Positions 9,701 to 18,375 of a stretch of 29,976 bases of DNA are shown piece by piece. The notes beneath the pieces are model-generated. The model saw only the letters and a program-made list of their open reading frames with translations, did no database searches and was not told the origin of the DNA. Location: contig JAIPMN010014411.1 of assembly GCA_020650975.1 (NCBI GenBank), positions 929-30,904 on the forward strand, read 5' to 3'. Origin of the DNA: Apostichopus californicus (taxonomy: Eukaryota; Echinodermata; Holothuroidea; Aspidochirotida; Stichopodidae). The position numbers and the translations under genes were made by a program. Within the stretch, counting starts at the first letter, position 1. The number at the start of each line of letters is the position of its first letter.

Positions 9701-12623
9701 ACTAAAAATGTCACACATTTACAAACATTATGTGGCTTTTAAACTAGGATGTCCCCCAAACGGAGCAAGATTTTTCTTTGCTATTTTGGGAGGGGTCGCT
9801 GTTTACAAAGATCTTTGTCACATTAGCTAAAGATGATTGGCTGGCTCTGTGTCTCCGGCCTTCAAATTTCAATGACAATGACAATGACAACAATTTATTT
9901 CCAGCAATTGTGTACAGTACATGAATGTTTAACAAAGTATAAACGAATATTTTGATATACAATACAATCTAGAGAGACAGGTACAAAGAAAAAAAAAGCC
10001 ATTCATCATGATAATTGATATACAATATTTAAGCTATACAAATGCATGGAAAAGGAGGGAAAAAAGGAGCGCAATGCTTATGGAATGTTTTCCCCATTTC
10101 AATATCCTAAATATATACATATACTGAAGAGAAATTGGTGATAGGAAACAAAACTCCAAAACAAAAATTAAATAATATTAAAAAAAAAAAATTGTCGCAA
10201 ATCAATACAGTGAAAACTGGAAGTAAGAAATTAGTTTTCGGTCCCTATTTCCAAGCTTGGGATATATTCATGAAGTCATTTTGCAGATGCCTATTGTTCC
10301 CTTCGTATTTATAGGTACCACCAGGCATCTCAGAGCTTAACCGTCCCCCCAGGACCCTCATCAGCTGGTGAAGGGGGCTCGGCATCGAAGAGAGCTCGGT
10401 CCTTATTTACCCCTACCTCAAAGTCACCTTCACTGCATGTCAGGATGATCGAACTGACCCGACCAGCGCAGTCTTCTTCAGATAAAACAGGGACATCGAA
10501 TTCCCTTGCAAATGGTAGGTACACGCAGCTCTGACCAGAAGGAGAATGGGAGTGGGGGGGGGGTTAGGGGGGCCATCAGAAGGCACAGGAGAACATGGAG
10601 AGGAACGGTAAATATGTGATGTAAAATATCGGGTACGATCATGTCATGAGATACTTAAAGAAAACTGCAAAATAGTGTTTTTTTTCCGAAGGCCTAACCT
10701 GGCTGGTTCTTAATATTTCAGAGTACACTGCATGGTTGCCATATTTATATACTTGTATGGGAATGTAGGCATTATCGTTGTAATTATAATTGTATTTTCT
10801 TTTTAATTATATGCTTTCCTGAAGGATTAAGAGCCTTGAAATATTTTTCTCAAGTATTTAGGAGGGACTTGTCATGTTTATTAGATATTGATATATATAA
10901 AAAAATTTAAGGAAAAGATTAAAACGCACGAGCTATGGGCAGAGTTTCTCAGTTCCTTTTCTATACTATGGCCGCAGAAAAAGATTAGAGATTATTAGAG
11001 CAAAAAGCCTGACAGAATCAACCTCTCATTATTACATTATTACTAGATTGAGCAATATGCTGGGTAGGGCAATATAATGCTCAAGCCTAACACATAAAGT
11101 GTGTGCTTAAATACTCCGTAGTGCAAGATTGAATGTAATTTTTTCGCGGGGCGGACTGAAATCTTTTGCGGGTAGGATTTGGCCTGCAAGGCGCCTGTTG
11201 TGAACCTGTGTGCTAAAGAGATGTTAGTCTCTAATAACACAGGGTAACTTACAGGGATATCTAACGTTATCGTTAAACTTGACAAACGCTACAAAAAAAA
11301 AACAATTCTATTGGCCTATATGAAACACCACAGACTCAAGATAACTGGCAAATCATCTTTCGCGCATTTTTTTATTTTATCGGCATTACATTATTTCCCT
11401 TTACCCCCATTTCGTTTCCTAGGTGATGATCCAAACTATCGCCAATCAGCCTCCAGCACCAGTGATACAGTGTTCTTACCGTCTGACATAGCTAACTGGT
11501 CGGTGGATGATGTAGCCGAATTTGTGCGAAGTTTGAAAGGATGTGAAGATTATAGTCAGGTGGGTTAAATTTGAATTCAACTATAAATCTATGTGGTTCA
11601 GTTCAATTCATCGGTATGTACACCATCATCCCCATACCCCCGTCATCTCCCACCCCCACAATCATCTACCATCCCACCGCTCCATCACCTCCCACCCCTC
11701 CGTCATCTCCCACCCCTCCGTCATCTCCCACCCCTCCGTCATCTCCCACCCCTCCGTCAACTCCCACCCCTCCGTCATCTCCCACCCCTCCGTCATCTCN
11801 NNNNNNNNNCCCACCCCTCCGTCATCTCCCACCCCTCCATCATCTCCCACCTCTCATCCATCCCCCACCCCCTGACCAAGTGGTTCAGTGGGTTTTGATT
11901 AGGTTGGACATGATTAAAGAGTGCGAAAAGTCATAACTCGAAAGTTAAACTTTATAAACTTTCTTAATTTTGACTGTCAAACTTTGTTAAACTTTGTTAA
12001 AGCTTCAAGTTTATTTGGAACATGGTACAATTAGACAAATTTTGAAAAGTCTAAATCTCGACAAATAATCTTGAAATTTCTAGATGAAACGTCAACTTTG
12101 GTGATTATTATTATTTTTGTATTTTAGCCATGTCTGAAATGAATACATCAGAAAATAACGCAAAACATACAGAAGGTACCCCGAAAAACAAAATACATGC
12201 AGAAAAATGTTGTTGTTTATGCATGGATCTTCTTGAAGGCTTTAAAATATATCAACCTATGTTCTTCTCAAAATTGATCGTTTTTTTATTTATCTTTTAA
12301 GATCAAACAGATTAATTGAAGCTTATAGCCCAGTACTAAGCAGATTGCTTATGATTTGATTAGTTCAGTCTAGTAACAGCTGTTTTTAATCTAGTGATTT
12401 CAATCTGTTGACGTCAATCTTGTATAACAGTTGTTTCCTTTTTTATTTTATTTTTAATGCGCAGGTCTTTCGGGAACAAGCTATCGACGGTGAAATTTTA
12501 CCAGTTTTAACAGAGGAACATCTTCTACACAACATGGGCCTAAAGTTAGGGCCAGCGCTAAAGATCAAGATTAATGTTGCTAAGAGGCTAGGGTACCAAA
12601 ACTTTATCGATGAGATGCAGTAG
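6548..12623 (+). CDS. SAMD11: SAMD11-like gene, 3' part (seven exons, SAM domain at C-terminus)
   Basis: Seven exons (6548-6711, 7102-7161, 7317-7540, 8255-8322, 10315-10514, 11423-11559, 12465-12623) join with GT-AG borders and matching phases to one frame of 336 codons ending at TAG 12621-12623. The last two exons encode a SAM domain closely matching vertebrate SAMD11, with FREQAIDGE, LTEEHLL and NMGLKLGPALKIK motifs. The first exon has LKRARSASP, matching a KRARSESP stretch in human SAMD11. The rest is low-complexity, Ser/Thr-rich and basic. In vertebrates SAMD11 is a nuclear protein linked to Polycomb repression in photoreceptors, and its SAM domain resembles the polymerising SAM of polyhomeotic proteins. 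No SAND-like N-terminal region is visible; it should lie upstream. The gene ends tail to tail with NOC2L. SAMD7 or another SAM paralogue is the main alternative; the NOC2L neighbour favours SAMD11. Confidence 0.88.
6833..6848 (+). other. G-quadruplex-type motif in SAMD11 intron
   Basis: GGGATGGGTGGGTGGG is a canonical four-run G3 motif with loops of 1-2 nt, on the coding strand about 120 nt after the donor at 6712. It lies in a wider G-rich tract (6811-6902). Confidence 0.8.
7102..7161 (+). CDS. SAMD11: SAMD11-like exon (60 nt)
   Basis: The exon follows acceptor ttcaatcacag and ends at g/gtaagtg. It takes two bases to finish the codon begun in the previous exon, encodes PLKRANLYHNNQLPES and leaves one base. 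Its phase fits on both sides. No domain is recognised. Confidence 0.72.
7182..7199 (+). other. G-quadruplex-type motif just after a SAMD11 donor
   Basis: GGGGGAGGGTTGGGTGGG fits the G3 consensus with loops of 1-2 nt and starts 20 nt into the intron that begins at 7162. Confidence 0.8.
7317..7540 (+). CDS. SAMD11: SAMD11-like exon, Ser-rich with SUMO-type motif
   Basis: This 224-nt exon lies between acceptor ttttctacag and donor gag/gtaaat. It encodes 74 full codons after a two-base start. It includes a serine run (SASSSSSS, residues about 110-117) and ends DVKKEVKE. VKKE (residues 143-146) fits the psi-K-x-E SUMOylation consensus, which is common in Polycomb-associated proteins; whether it is modified is inference. 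The region looks disordered. Confidence 0.8.
7671..8104. repeat. 37-bp minisatellite in SAMD11 intron
   Basis: About a dozen imperfect copies of a C/T-rich unit (cccatatacctccatcaatc plus ttttatccatccctaat). Intact copies start at 7992, 8029 and 8066, giving a 37-bp period; several copies are shortened to about 22 bp. It starts about 130 bp after the donor at 7541. Confidence 0.92.
8255..8322 (+). CDS. SAMD11: SAMD11-like exon (68 nt)
   Basis: The exon lies between acceptor ttccatttccatttag and perfect donor ag/gtaagt. It begins in phase 0, encodes 22 codons (KVPHIALTNFSSNFKSH and a short tail) and leaves two bases that join the G opening the exon at 10315. No motif is recognised; the claim rests on splice sites and phase. 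Confidence 0.68.
8628..8684. repeat. Perfect 27-bp inverted repeat (hairpin)
   Basis: Arms 8628-8654 and 8658-8684 are exactly complementary around a 3-nt loop (att). It adjoins the truncated LINE. Confidence 0.95.
8685..9154 (+). mobile_element. Non-LTR retrotransposon (LINE) 3' end with AATCTG tail
   Basis: The open stretch ending at 8908 carries SGRMRLPRAVTNRYKSSFIP, the typical C-terminal ending of ORF2 in several invertebrate LINE families. A roughly 210-bp 3' UTR follows, with AATAAA at 9122-9127 and a terminal microsatellite of four AATCTG units at 9131-9154, the usual end of CR1/L2-like LINEs. It is 5' truncated and inert, inside a SAMD11 intron, and abuts a perfect hairpin at 8628-8684. 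Confidence 0.75.
9868..10150 (-). mobile_element. Second LINE 3' end, antisense, with CATTGT tail
   Basis: Read on the - strand, an AT-rich 3' UTR leads to GGAAATAAATTGTTGT and then three TCATTG/CATTGT hexamers (9888-9870), the microsatellite end of a CR1/L2-type LINE. No coding part is recognised; the inner boundary is uncertain. Confidence 0.5.
10315..10514 (+). CDS. SAMD11: SAMD11-like exon with second KRARS motif
   Basis: This 200-nt exon lies between acceptor ttcgtatttatag and donor atg/gtaggt. It starts and ends with one base of a split codon, exactly the phases needed between the exons at 8255 and 11423. It encodes 66 codons rich in Pro, Ser and Gly, with SASKRARSLFTP at residues 194-205, a second copy of the KRARS motif seen 170 residues earlier. 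An alternative acceptor at 10286 (ttttgcag/atgcc) is possible. Confidence 0.78.
10548..10572 (+). other. G-run tract just after a SAMD11 donor
   Basis: A run of GGG, G10 and G6 blocks on the coding strand begins 33 nt after the donor at 10515. Confidence 0.75.
10573..11422. other. SAMD11 intron, nothing recognised
   Basis: AT-rich, no repeat or exon seen. Confidence 0.6.
11423..11559 (+). CDS. SAMD11: SAMD11-like exon, first half of SAM domain
   Basis: This exon lies between acceptor tttcgtttcctag and donor cag/gtgggt. After a two-base start it encodes 45 codons. It contains helix 1 and 2 of a SAM domain: IANWSVDDVAEFV and LKGCEDYSQ, with the conserved Trp (residue 264) and the V-x-x-F pattern. 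It ends in phase 0, one residue before the VFREQ motif, the same break position as in other SAMD11/PHC-type SAM domains. Confidence 0.93.
11640..11875. repeat. 18-bp C-rich minisatellite with assembly gap
   Basis: Tandem copies of ctcccacccctccgtcat, clean from about 11690 to 11850, begin about 80 bp after the SAM-exon donor at 11560. Ten Ns at 11800-11809 interrupt the array, so true copy number is unknown. Open frames through it on both strands are artefacts of the period being a multiple of three. Confidence 0.95.
12465..12623 (+). CDS. SAMD11: SAMD11-like last coding exon, second half of SAM domain
   Basis: Acceptor atttttaatgcgcag is followed by 52 codons and stop TAG at 12621-12623. 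It encodes VFREQAIDGEILPVL, TEEHLLHNMGLKLGPALKIK and VAKRLGYQNF, the end-helix side of the SAM domain, nearly identical to vertebrate SAMD11. The protein stops 8 residues after LGYQ, while human SAMD11 has a longer tail after the domain. Confidence 0.95.
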   Translation, partial: VFREQAIDGEILPVLTEEHLLHNMGLKLGPALKIKINVAKRLGYQNFIDEMQ

Positions 12624-13746
12624 AGACGAAAACACCAAAAACATTTTTACGAGGAATCTAGTTGTTGCAGAACAAACTTAAACAACTACAGTATGGAAGT
12701 TACAGAGGAACAAAAGCGATATGGAACTAAAATAACAGTGCCAGATTGATAGCCCCAAGGACCCTCTGGAACCGTATCCCCCCCCCCTCCACCAACCCCC
12801 TCCGCACCCGTCCTGCTTAGTAAGTGTTGCAGGAGTAACCCGACAAAAGGAAGGTTGGGTACGACTAGCCGGGAAGTGTTTACAGAGGGGCCTCTTGAGC
12901 GACACATCTGCATCTTGGATAATCCAACAGTATAAAAAGGATCATCATCGCCAGTAATGTGGCCAGTAATTCATTGGGAGAAGTCGAAGAATTTTCTTTT
13001 GTTTTTAATCCATTAGGAACTTTGGGTGTTTTCGAGTTAGACCCTTTATAGATTCTGAAGTTCATGGTTGTCAATTAGTCAGAGAAAAGAGAGAGACTAC
13101 AAAGTTATATGAAGTTAGCTTCCAGATGGGGCAAGGCAATCTAAAATAGAATACCGCCAATCAAAATACACAGAAAAAAAAAAACATTTGAACTAATTTA
13201 GCAAAGGATTGTGTATGTAATATATAAATCAGGCAAATTAGAAAATTAACCTGTCATGTTAAGTTGACATACTAAGTCATTCCAACTATCCCAGAAACTT
13301 TCAATATGAAACAAGCAGTTATATACGGAAGCTATACCATGTTAGGCTAGCTGCCTAACCATCATGTGACTTTCAATAACTAATAAGTTTCTTTCCTCAT
13401 TACCTCGTCGAGTGGAGCTTAAACGGTTGTCATAAGCACAAAACAGGGATGCTTCCATGCAAGTAAAATACTTCTTCCAAACATGAAAGCCATAAAACTT
13501 TCACGAGAAAACAGGTAGGCTACAAATTCTGCAAATGCTTGTCTTTCTAACATCTAACAACCGCCTTTTTTTTATATAGAAAAATTTGGGTGACAAAGAT
13601 CAATACGTTTTTTTATAGCAATTTTGATGGTGCAACTAATTTTTCTTTTCTCTCACAATTTCGTCTTTCAATAACGTATAAGTGCCTGACTATATTACAT
13701 TTGGAAGAAACCAATTTAAGTGCCTTAATTACGAAAGGTGTATAGC

Positions 13747-13752
13747 AATAAA
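13747..13752 (+). terminator. Candidate polyadenylation signal for SAMD11
   Basis: This is the first AATAAA on the + strand after the stop codon at 12623, giving a 3' UTR of about 1.1 kb. A second one at about 14324-14329 (ctaataaag) is an alternative. No transcript evidence can be seen. Confidence 0.4.
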
Positions 13753-14504
13753 GTATTAAGCACAATGATCAAGGACAAATTATTTCTGTTGTGCGTGTTT
13801 TGTAAAGAGGGGAAGTCATTTTTTTCTGAGTTTTGTTCAGTTCAGGGAAATTAACAGCCTGGATTCCCTTTACAGTTTGCTGAGAGGGTAATGACCCCCC
13901 CCCCCTGAAAGCCACTGACTACGATCAGGGGTGGGGTGGGATTAGGGGGGGGCTACCAAGAGCCATGCAGGTCAGACCCACAGGGGACAATTATTTCACC
14001 AGGCTCCCTTAAAGTTTTCATTGTTTGCTAAATACATTATATATGGACATGAGAATAAATATTCTTCATCGCATATTACCCCGTGCCCCCTAATTGATCC
14101 AGGGCCAATAATCTTAGCCCCATTCCCTGATACCCTATTGATCAAATATTGTAAATGTACGGTAACCATACGGCCAGATTAATCGAGACTGTCCCGCTCT
14201 TACAACGGAATTACACCGTCGTCCCGTCGCTAAATTGTCCCGATTTTCCAAAGGTCTTTGTGCTTTCAAAACTCACCCTTTTTTTTACGATACCCAAACT
14301 AAAACAAAAAGGCGCAACTGCTAAACTAATAAAGTAACAATTGTCTACAAAAATTTGAAGGAGGAACAATGTTAAAAGAGCCGTAAGATTTTCTTTAAGT
14401 ATTATTTCAACTCCATTCTACCTGGTCAAGAAAGTATCTTACAAATATTCAGATTAATACGGTGGCCCTGAAGGGACACTTAAGTTTCAGACTAAGCGTG
14501 TTAG

Positions 14505-14534
14505 AACAAAACGACAATTAATTGTCGTTTTGTT
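14505..14534. repeat. Perfect 30-bp palindrome
   Basis: The sequence equals its reverse complement, centred between 14519 and 14520 (caattaattg core). It directly adjoins a second, longer palindrome. Confidence 0.97.
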
Positions 14535-14604
14535 AAAACATGACAAAGTCCGTATGTTTCATGCGTAATTACGCATGAAACATACGGACTTTGTCATGTT
14601 TTAA
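14533..14604. repeat. Perfect 72-bp palindrome
   Basis: Two 36-bp arms without loop, centred between 14568 and 14569 (gcgtaattacgc core). No mismatch was found; the match breaks at 14532/14605. It could be a fold-back element or a cloning/assembly artefact. Confidence 0.97.
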
Positions 14605-15142
14605 GTTAATTGCGCAACGTAACTTATCAACTTGACTCATAACGTCTTGTTGACGTGTAGACAAGGTTACGTACAACCCAGAAAAGTGACAAATTTCGTT
14701 TTATGCAAGTAACTCAAATTCTCAAAATAAGCATATTTCATCTTTTTGGGGTATTCAAAACAAGTGATGTAAGTTTATCATTTAAGTGCCAGTATTCAAA
14801 CTTTTTGGCTTTGGGATGGGCACCCCAATTGTCATCATGATCCTCGTTGCCACGTACCCTCCAGTGGCGAAATGTTGTGACCTGGAAAAGGGGGCCTAGG
14901 CTATATGGGGAGGGAGGTATCTTCCTCACATTTGTGAAACTTTCAGACGATCAAGGGTGTTTTGTTGCAAAATGGTGTTATCTTTTGCAACTCTTTTGAA
15001 GTAACTACTTATGTTAAATTTTTTGGTCACTTGTTACCAAAAGTACGGGCGATTATTCCCCCCCCCCCCCAATTTATGAAGACCCTCCCCAACACATTTT
15101 GGCGGCACTACAAAGGATCGCAACCCCGAGTCGAATACTGGG

Positions 15143-15309
15143 GATATAAGCGACAATATAGAATATAAGATATAGATTATATTTAGTCTATATACTCTAT
15201 ATATAGATATAGTCTATATATATATATATTCTAGATAGATATAGTCTACTCTATTTATAGTATATATATATACTATATATAGACTATATAGAATATAAGC
15301 GACTATATT
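15143..15309. repeat. TA-rich block with internal inverted repeats
   Basis: Runs of tatata with tagatatagtctata and its inverse recur several times. Both edges carry tatagaatataag and ataagcgac in direct or near-direct orientation. Confidence 0.8.
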
Positions 15310-15894
15310 ACGTTTATCACGGACTTTAACCACGAGCTCTTTGATACGTTTTCTTTTGATAATCTTCCCTAAAGGACTGTAGTAAGAACAGATGTGTAAT
15401 CTTATCTTTATTGATATTCTTATGTAAATTTCTTTGATCCACTTTTTGGTTTATCCAGTGCAATTTAATTCTTTCTTTTCTTTTTCCAGTGATATCTTCT
15501 GCTATGCAAATGTTAGAAAAAAAATTAATAATCTTAAAATCACTATCAAATTTTAATACTAAAAAAAATGATTGCAATAAAGGAGAATATGAAGAATTTT
15601 TGTTGTTGTCACTTAACGTAAGAATCTGTGTACCACAATTGATAGAGCATGCTGTTTCATATGATGAGTCATGGGCCATTCGATGGGGGTACGGGGGTCA
15701 TGTGATGGGTCCTAGTACGGATTGGGGTACCTTGTAATTATCTATTGCAAAATGACTTAAGACGAAATTTTAATTTGTTCATACCAGCTTGTCCAGACCA
15801 GTAAGATCTAAGCTTCCCTTTGAAGCAAATCATTCAATATGGTTTACTACTTCAGCTTACTTTTATCAAACCTACTGAGTACCATGTAAATATG

Positions 15895-16262
15895 ACAAGC
15901 CGAATACCACCGAACATATGAGAAAAAGGGTACCACCAAACATGAGAAAGTGAGTACCACCAAACATATGAGAAATTAAGTACCACCAAACATGAGAAAG
16001 TTTGGTATCGCTAAAATATGAGAAGTGAGTACCACCAAACATGAGAAAGTAAGTACCACCGAAATATGAAAAGTGAGTACCACCAAAATATGAAAATGAG
16101 TACCACCAAACATATGAGAATGTACCACCAAAATATGAAAAGTGAGTACCACCGAAATTTGAGAATGTAAGAACCACCAAATATGAGAGTGTACCACCAA
16201 AAAAATGGGAAAGTTGAGTATCGCTAAAATATGAGAAAGTGAGTACCACCAAATATATGAGA
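15895..16262. repeat. About 23-24-bp minisatellite between the two genes
   Basis: Some fifteen imperfect copies of gagtaccaccaaacatgagaa with small length changes. It gives a long - strand open frame of GGTHFSYF-type repeats, which is not a gene. Confidence 0.93.
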
Positions 16263-17322
16263 TAATATGAGATATGTAAGTAGCAATCAAATTAAAAAAA
16301 AATCAAATCAGGACTTCCTCAAATTCTTGAATATCTCTTTATTTTCCAGAAATTTCTGATAGTCATTCCAATCGCACCTCTTATTGTTGTAAGTTGTAAG
16401 ATTGTATTAATAAGTCAATTCAAACAGTTGTTTTAAACAGAATATATGGTAAGATTAAGAATAATTTTACCCCCATAAGTTGACTTAACTACTTAGTAAT
16501 AATATTATTAAGTTATAACATGATACTTTTAATAACGAAATATTTCTACTATAATTTCTTTAAAACCCAATAGTATATTCAAAGGCATTTCACTCTTTCA
16601 ATTTTCTTAACACTCAAGTCAATGGGAGCAGTTAATTGTGGTGTGCCACCTGCTTCGCTGGAAATATTAAAGGTCACGCGCGCATAAGGACCAATGTGAC
16701 AGCGCCCTCAGTAGAAAATGCTGGACCGTCTCTGGCTCTATCTTCTGGCTCATCTTCACAGATGACAGACTTAAGAAGAAATGAGAGCGACAACCGATAT
16801 TCAACCCAATGGTTTACATTCAAACTGTCAACCGTGTAAAACCATTTCCTTTTAACATTTTTCAACAGCAGACATTTCTAATATGTGGTCGATCGTTCTT
16901 TGAGTCAAAGATTCCAGGCTTAATTTTTATCCACTCCTGAATTTAGATTACACTCTACTCTTTAAGGTAACAAACAACCCTCTCATTCCCCCTGTTTTAT
17001 AGTCACGTTGCATCCTTAAAATAAAATGACCCTTCAAAATCCTATAATACCCTCCAAAAAACTCCTTCAAGTATCGGAATGCCTTTTCATGACCATATTT
17101 CACTGGAATTGACGTCAGTCGGTCAAACAATGTTTCAACGAGAGTTTTTTCTTTTGGTAACCACAACGCATACTGAGTCAGTAGTTAGGCTTACCTCAAC
17201 GGTTAAACAAAACACAACCTCCAAAACTTCTTATATAATCAAAGACTAGCTGTATCTCTGGTTATGAAAGTCTTTGCAGCTCTGTAGGGTGAAGTTTGTA
17301 CGTTTGTTTTGAAAGCAACAGA

Positions 17323-17328
17323 TTTAAT
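17323..17328 (-). terminator. Weak candidate polyadenylation signal for NOC2L
   Basis: ATTAAA on the - strand about 450 nt after the stop codon. No AATAAA is seen on this strand between the stop and this point; the next, at 16343-16338, would give a 1.4-kb 3' UTR. Confidence 0.25.
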
Positions 17329-17781
17329 CACAATCTGAATACACCAAACAAACAAAGACTAGTCTACAGCTGCTATTCAGGCCTAAACAAAGACATCCTG
17401 CTTGCTCAAAAATAATAAAATATGTTACAACTTCACACTTCAGGATCATGTCTATTTCTCCCGAATGGAACTTTTCTTTCCATCCTTTCCTTTTGCAAAT
17501 CTCCTCTTTTTCCATCGAATTTTTACATCCCTCGCCTCTACTCCATGCAGTCTCGTTCTTCCCTGTTTCTCCTCCGACCTCACGGACTGGTCTAGAAGTC
17601 TCTCCGATCATCCGTTCTCATGATACCTTCCGAGATTTCTTTTCCTTTCTCGCTGTGCCACTGACCCGATGACATATTTCCCTGTTATGTTCTACAAGTC
17701 GTCGTTGTCTGTCGTGGGAACCTTTCTGCTCGTACCTGGGGATCATTTCACAACGGCATATGCTTCCCCATTCCGTTTTCT

Positions 17782-18375
17782 CTATTTCACCAACTTCTGC
17801 TTCTTCCTCGGTTTAACTCCTCCCTTTGACTTCCTCATTTTCCCTTGGGGTGCATTCCTCCTCTTTTTCCCTTCCGGTGCATTCTTCTTCATCTTCCCTT
17901 CCGATGCCTTCCTCTTCATTTTCCCTTCGGGGACCACCTTCTTCTCCTTATTCGTCGTCGTCTTCTTCTTTTTGATCACCTCCGTCTTCTCTTCCTCCGA
18001 CAGGTCAAAGTCCTCCACGATATCTTTCACGTTGGCCATTTCTCTGAAGATCTCCGTCTTCTGTTCCTTGAACTTCTCTGCATCCATCAGCTCCTCCTCA
18101 TCCTCCTCCCCATCTCCTCCCTCGTCTAGGTCGCTCTCGTCCGAGAATCCATCCTCGTCGTCGTCGTCCATGTCTGCCCGGACCAGGGCGAAGACCTTCT
18201 TGCCAGAGTCCAGTTTCTCCTGCCGCCTCTCGGCTCGGACGAGGAGGTCGTCTTCGGAGTCGCTGTCGCCGTGGAAGAGTTCCTTCAGCTCCTTCTTGCT
18301 GTGGTCTCTCTGGATGAATTCAAAGGCCTGCCTCTTCTTGGTGGTCATGGTCATCCTGCCGATTTCTTCCACGGA
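17782..18375 (-). CDS. NOC2L: NOC2L last exon: acidic then Lys-rich repeated tail
   Basis: Acceptor ttttttgttgcag precedes 197 codons and the stop at 17784-17782. It begins [20 protein letters not shown] and SKKELKELF, matching the [20 protein letters not shown] region of human NOC2L. An acidic block follows ([21 protein letters not shown]). The last 55 residues are a basic tail of imperfect 9-10-residue repeats ([34 protein letters not shown]) ending PRKKQKLVK, a likely nucleolar localisation signal. The human C-terminus is acidic, so the basic tail is a lineage feature. A long antisense open frame here is composition-driven. Confidence 0.93.
   Translation of the reverse strand, partial: SVEEIGRMTMTTKKRQAFEFIQRDHSKKELKELFHGDSDSEDDLLVRAERRQEKLDSGKKVFALVRADMDDDDEDGFSDESDLDEGGDGEEDEEELMDAEKFKEQKTEIFREMANVKDIVEDFDLSEEEKTEVIKKKKTTTNKEKKVVPEGKMKRKASEGKMKKNAPEGKKRRNAPQGKMRKSKGGVKPRKKQKLVK

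Larger units (their letters stand above)
12624..17781. other. 3' UTRs and intergenic region between convergent genes
   Basis: Apart from the polyadenylation candidates, palindromes, TA block and minisatellite listed separately, no gene is supported. A small frame at 16636-16839 and its antisense partner lack similarity to known proteins. Confidence 0.6.

Noticed and set aside
10330-10524. 64-codon - strand frame
   Set aside because: Antisense to the SAMD11-like exon 10315-10514, which has splice sites and matching phases on the + strand.
11543-11936. Overlapping long frames in all + frames and one - frame
   Set aside because: Produced by the 18-bp array, whose period is a multiple of three; they run through Ns.
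12678-12913. Two - strand frames after the SAMD11 stop
   Set aside because: They lie in the probable SAMD11 3' UTR and owe their Gly-rich sequence to the C-rich tract at 12779-12806.
15872-16252. 126-codon - strand frame of GGTHFSYF repeats as a gene
   Set aside because: Entirely made by the 23-24-bp minisatellite, with no flanking coding signal.
16636-16839. Small gene between SAMD11 and NOC2L
   Set aside because: Short, overlaps an equally long antisense frame, no similarity recognised and no splice context.
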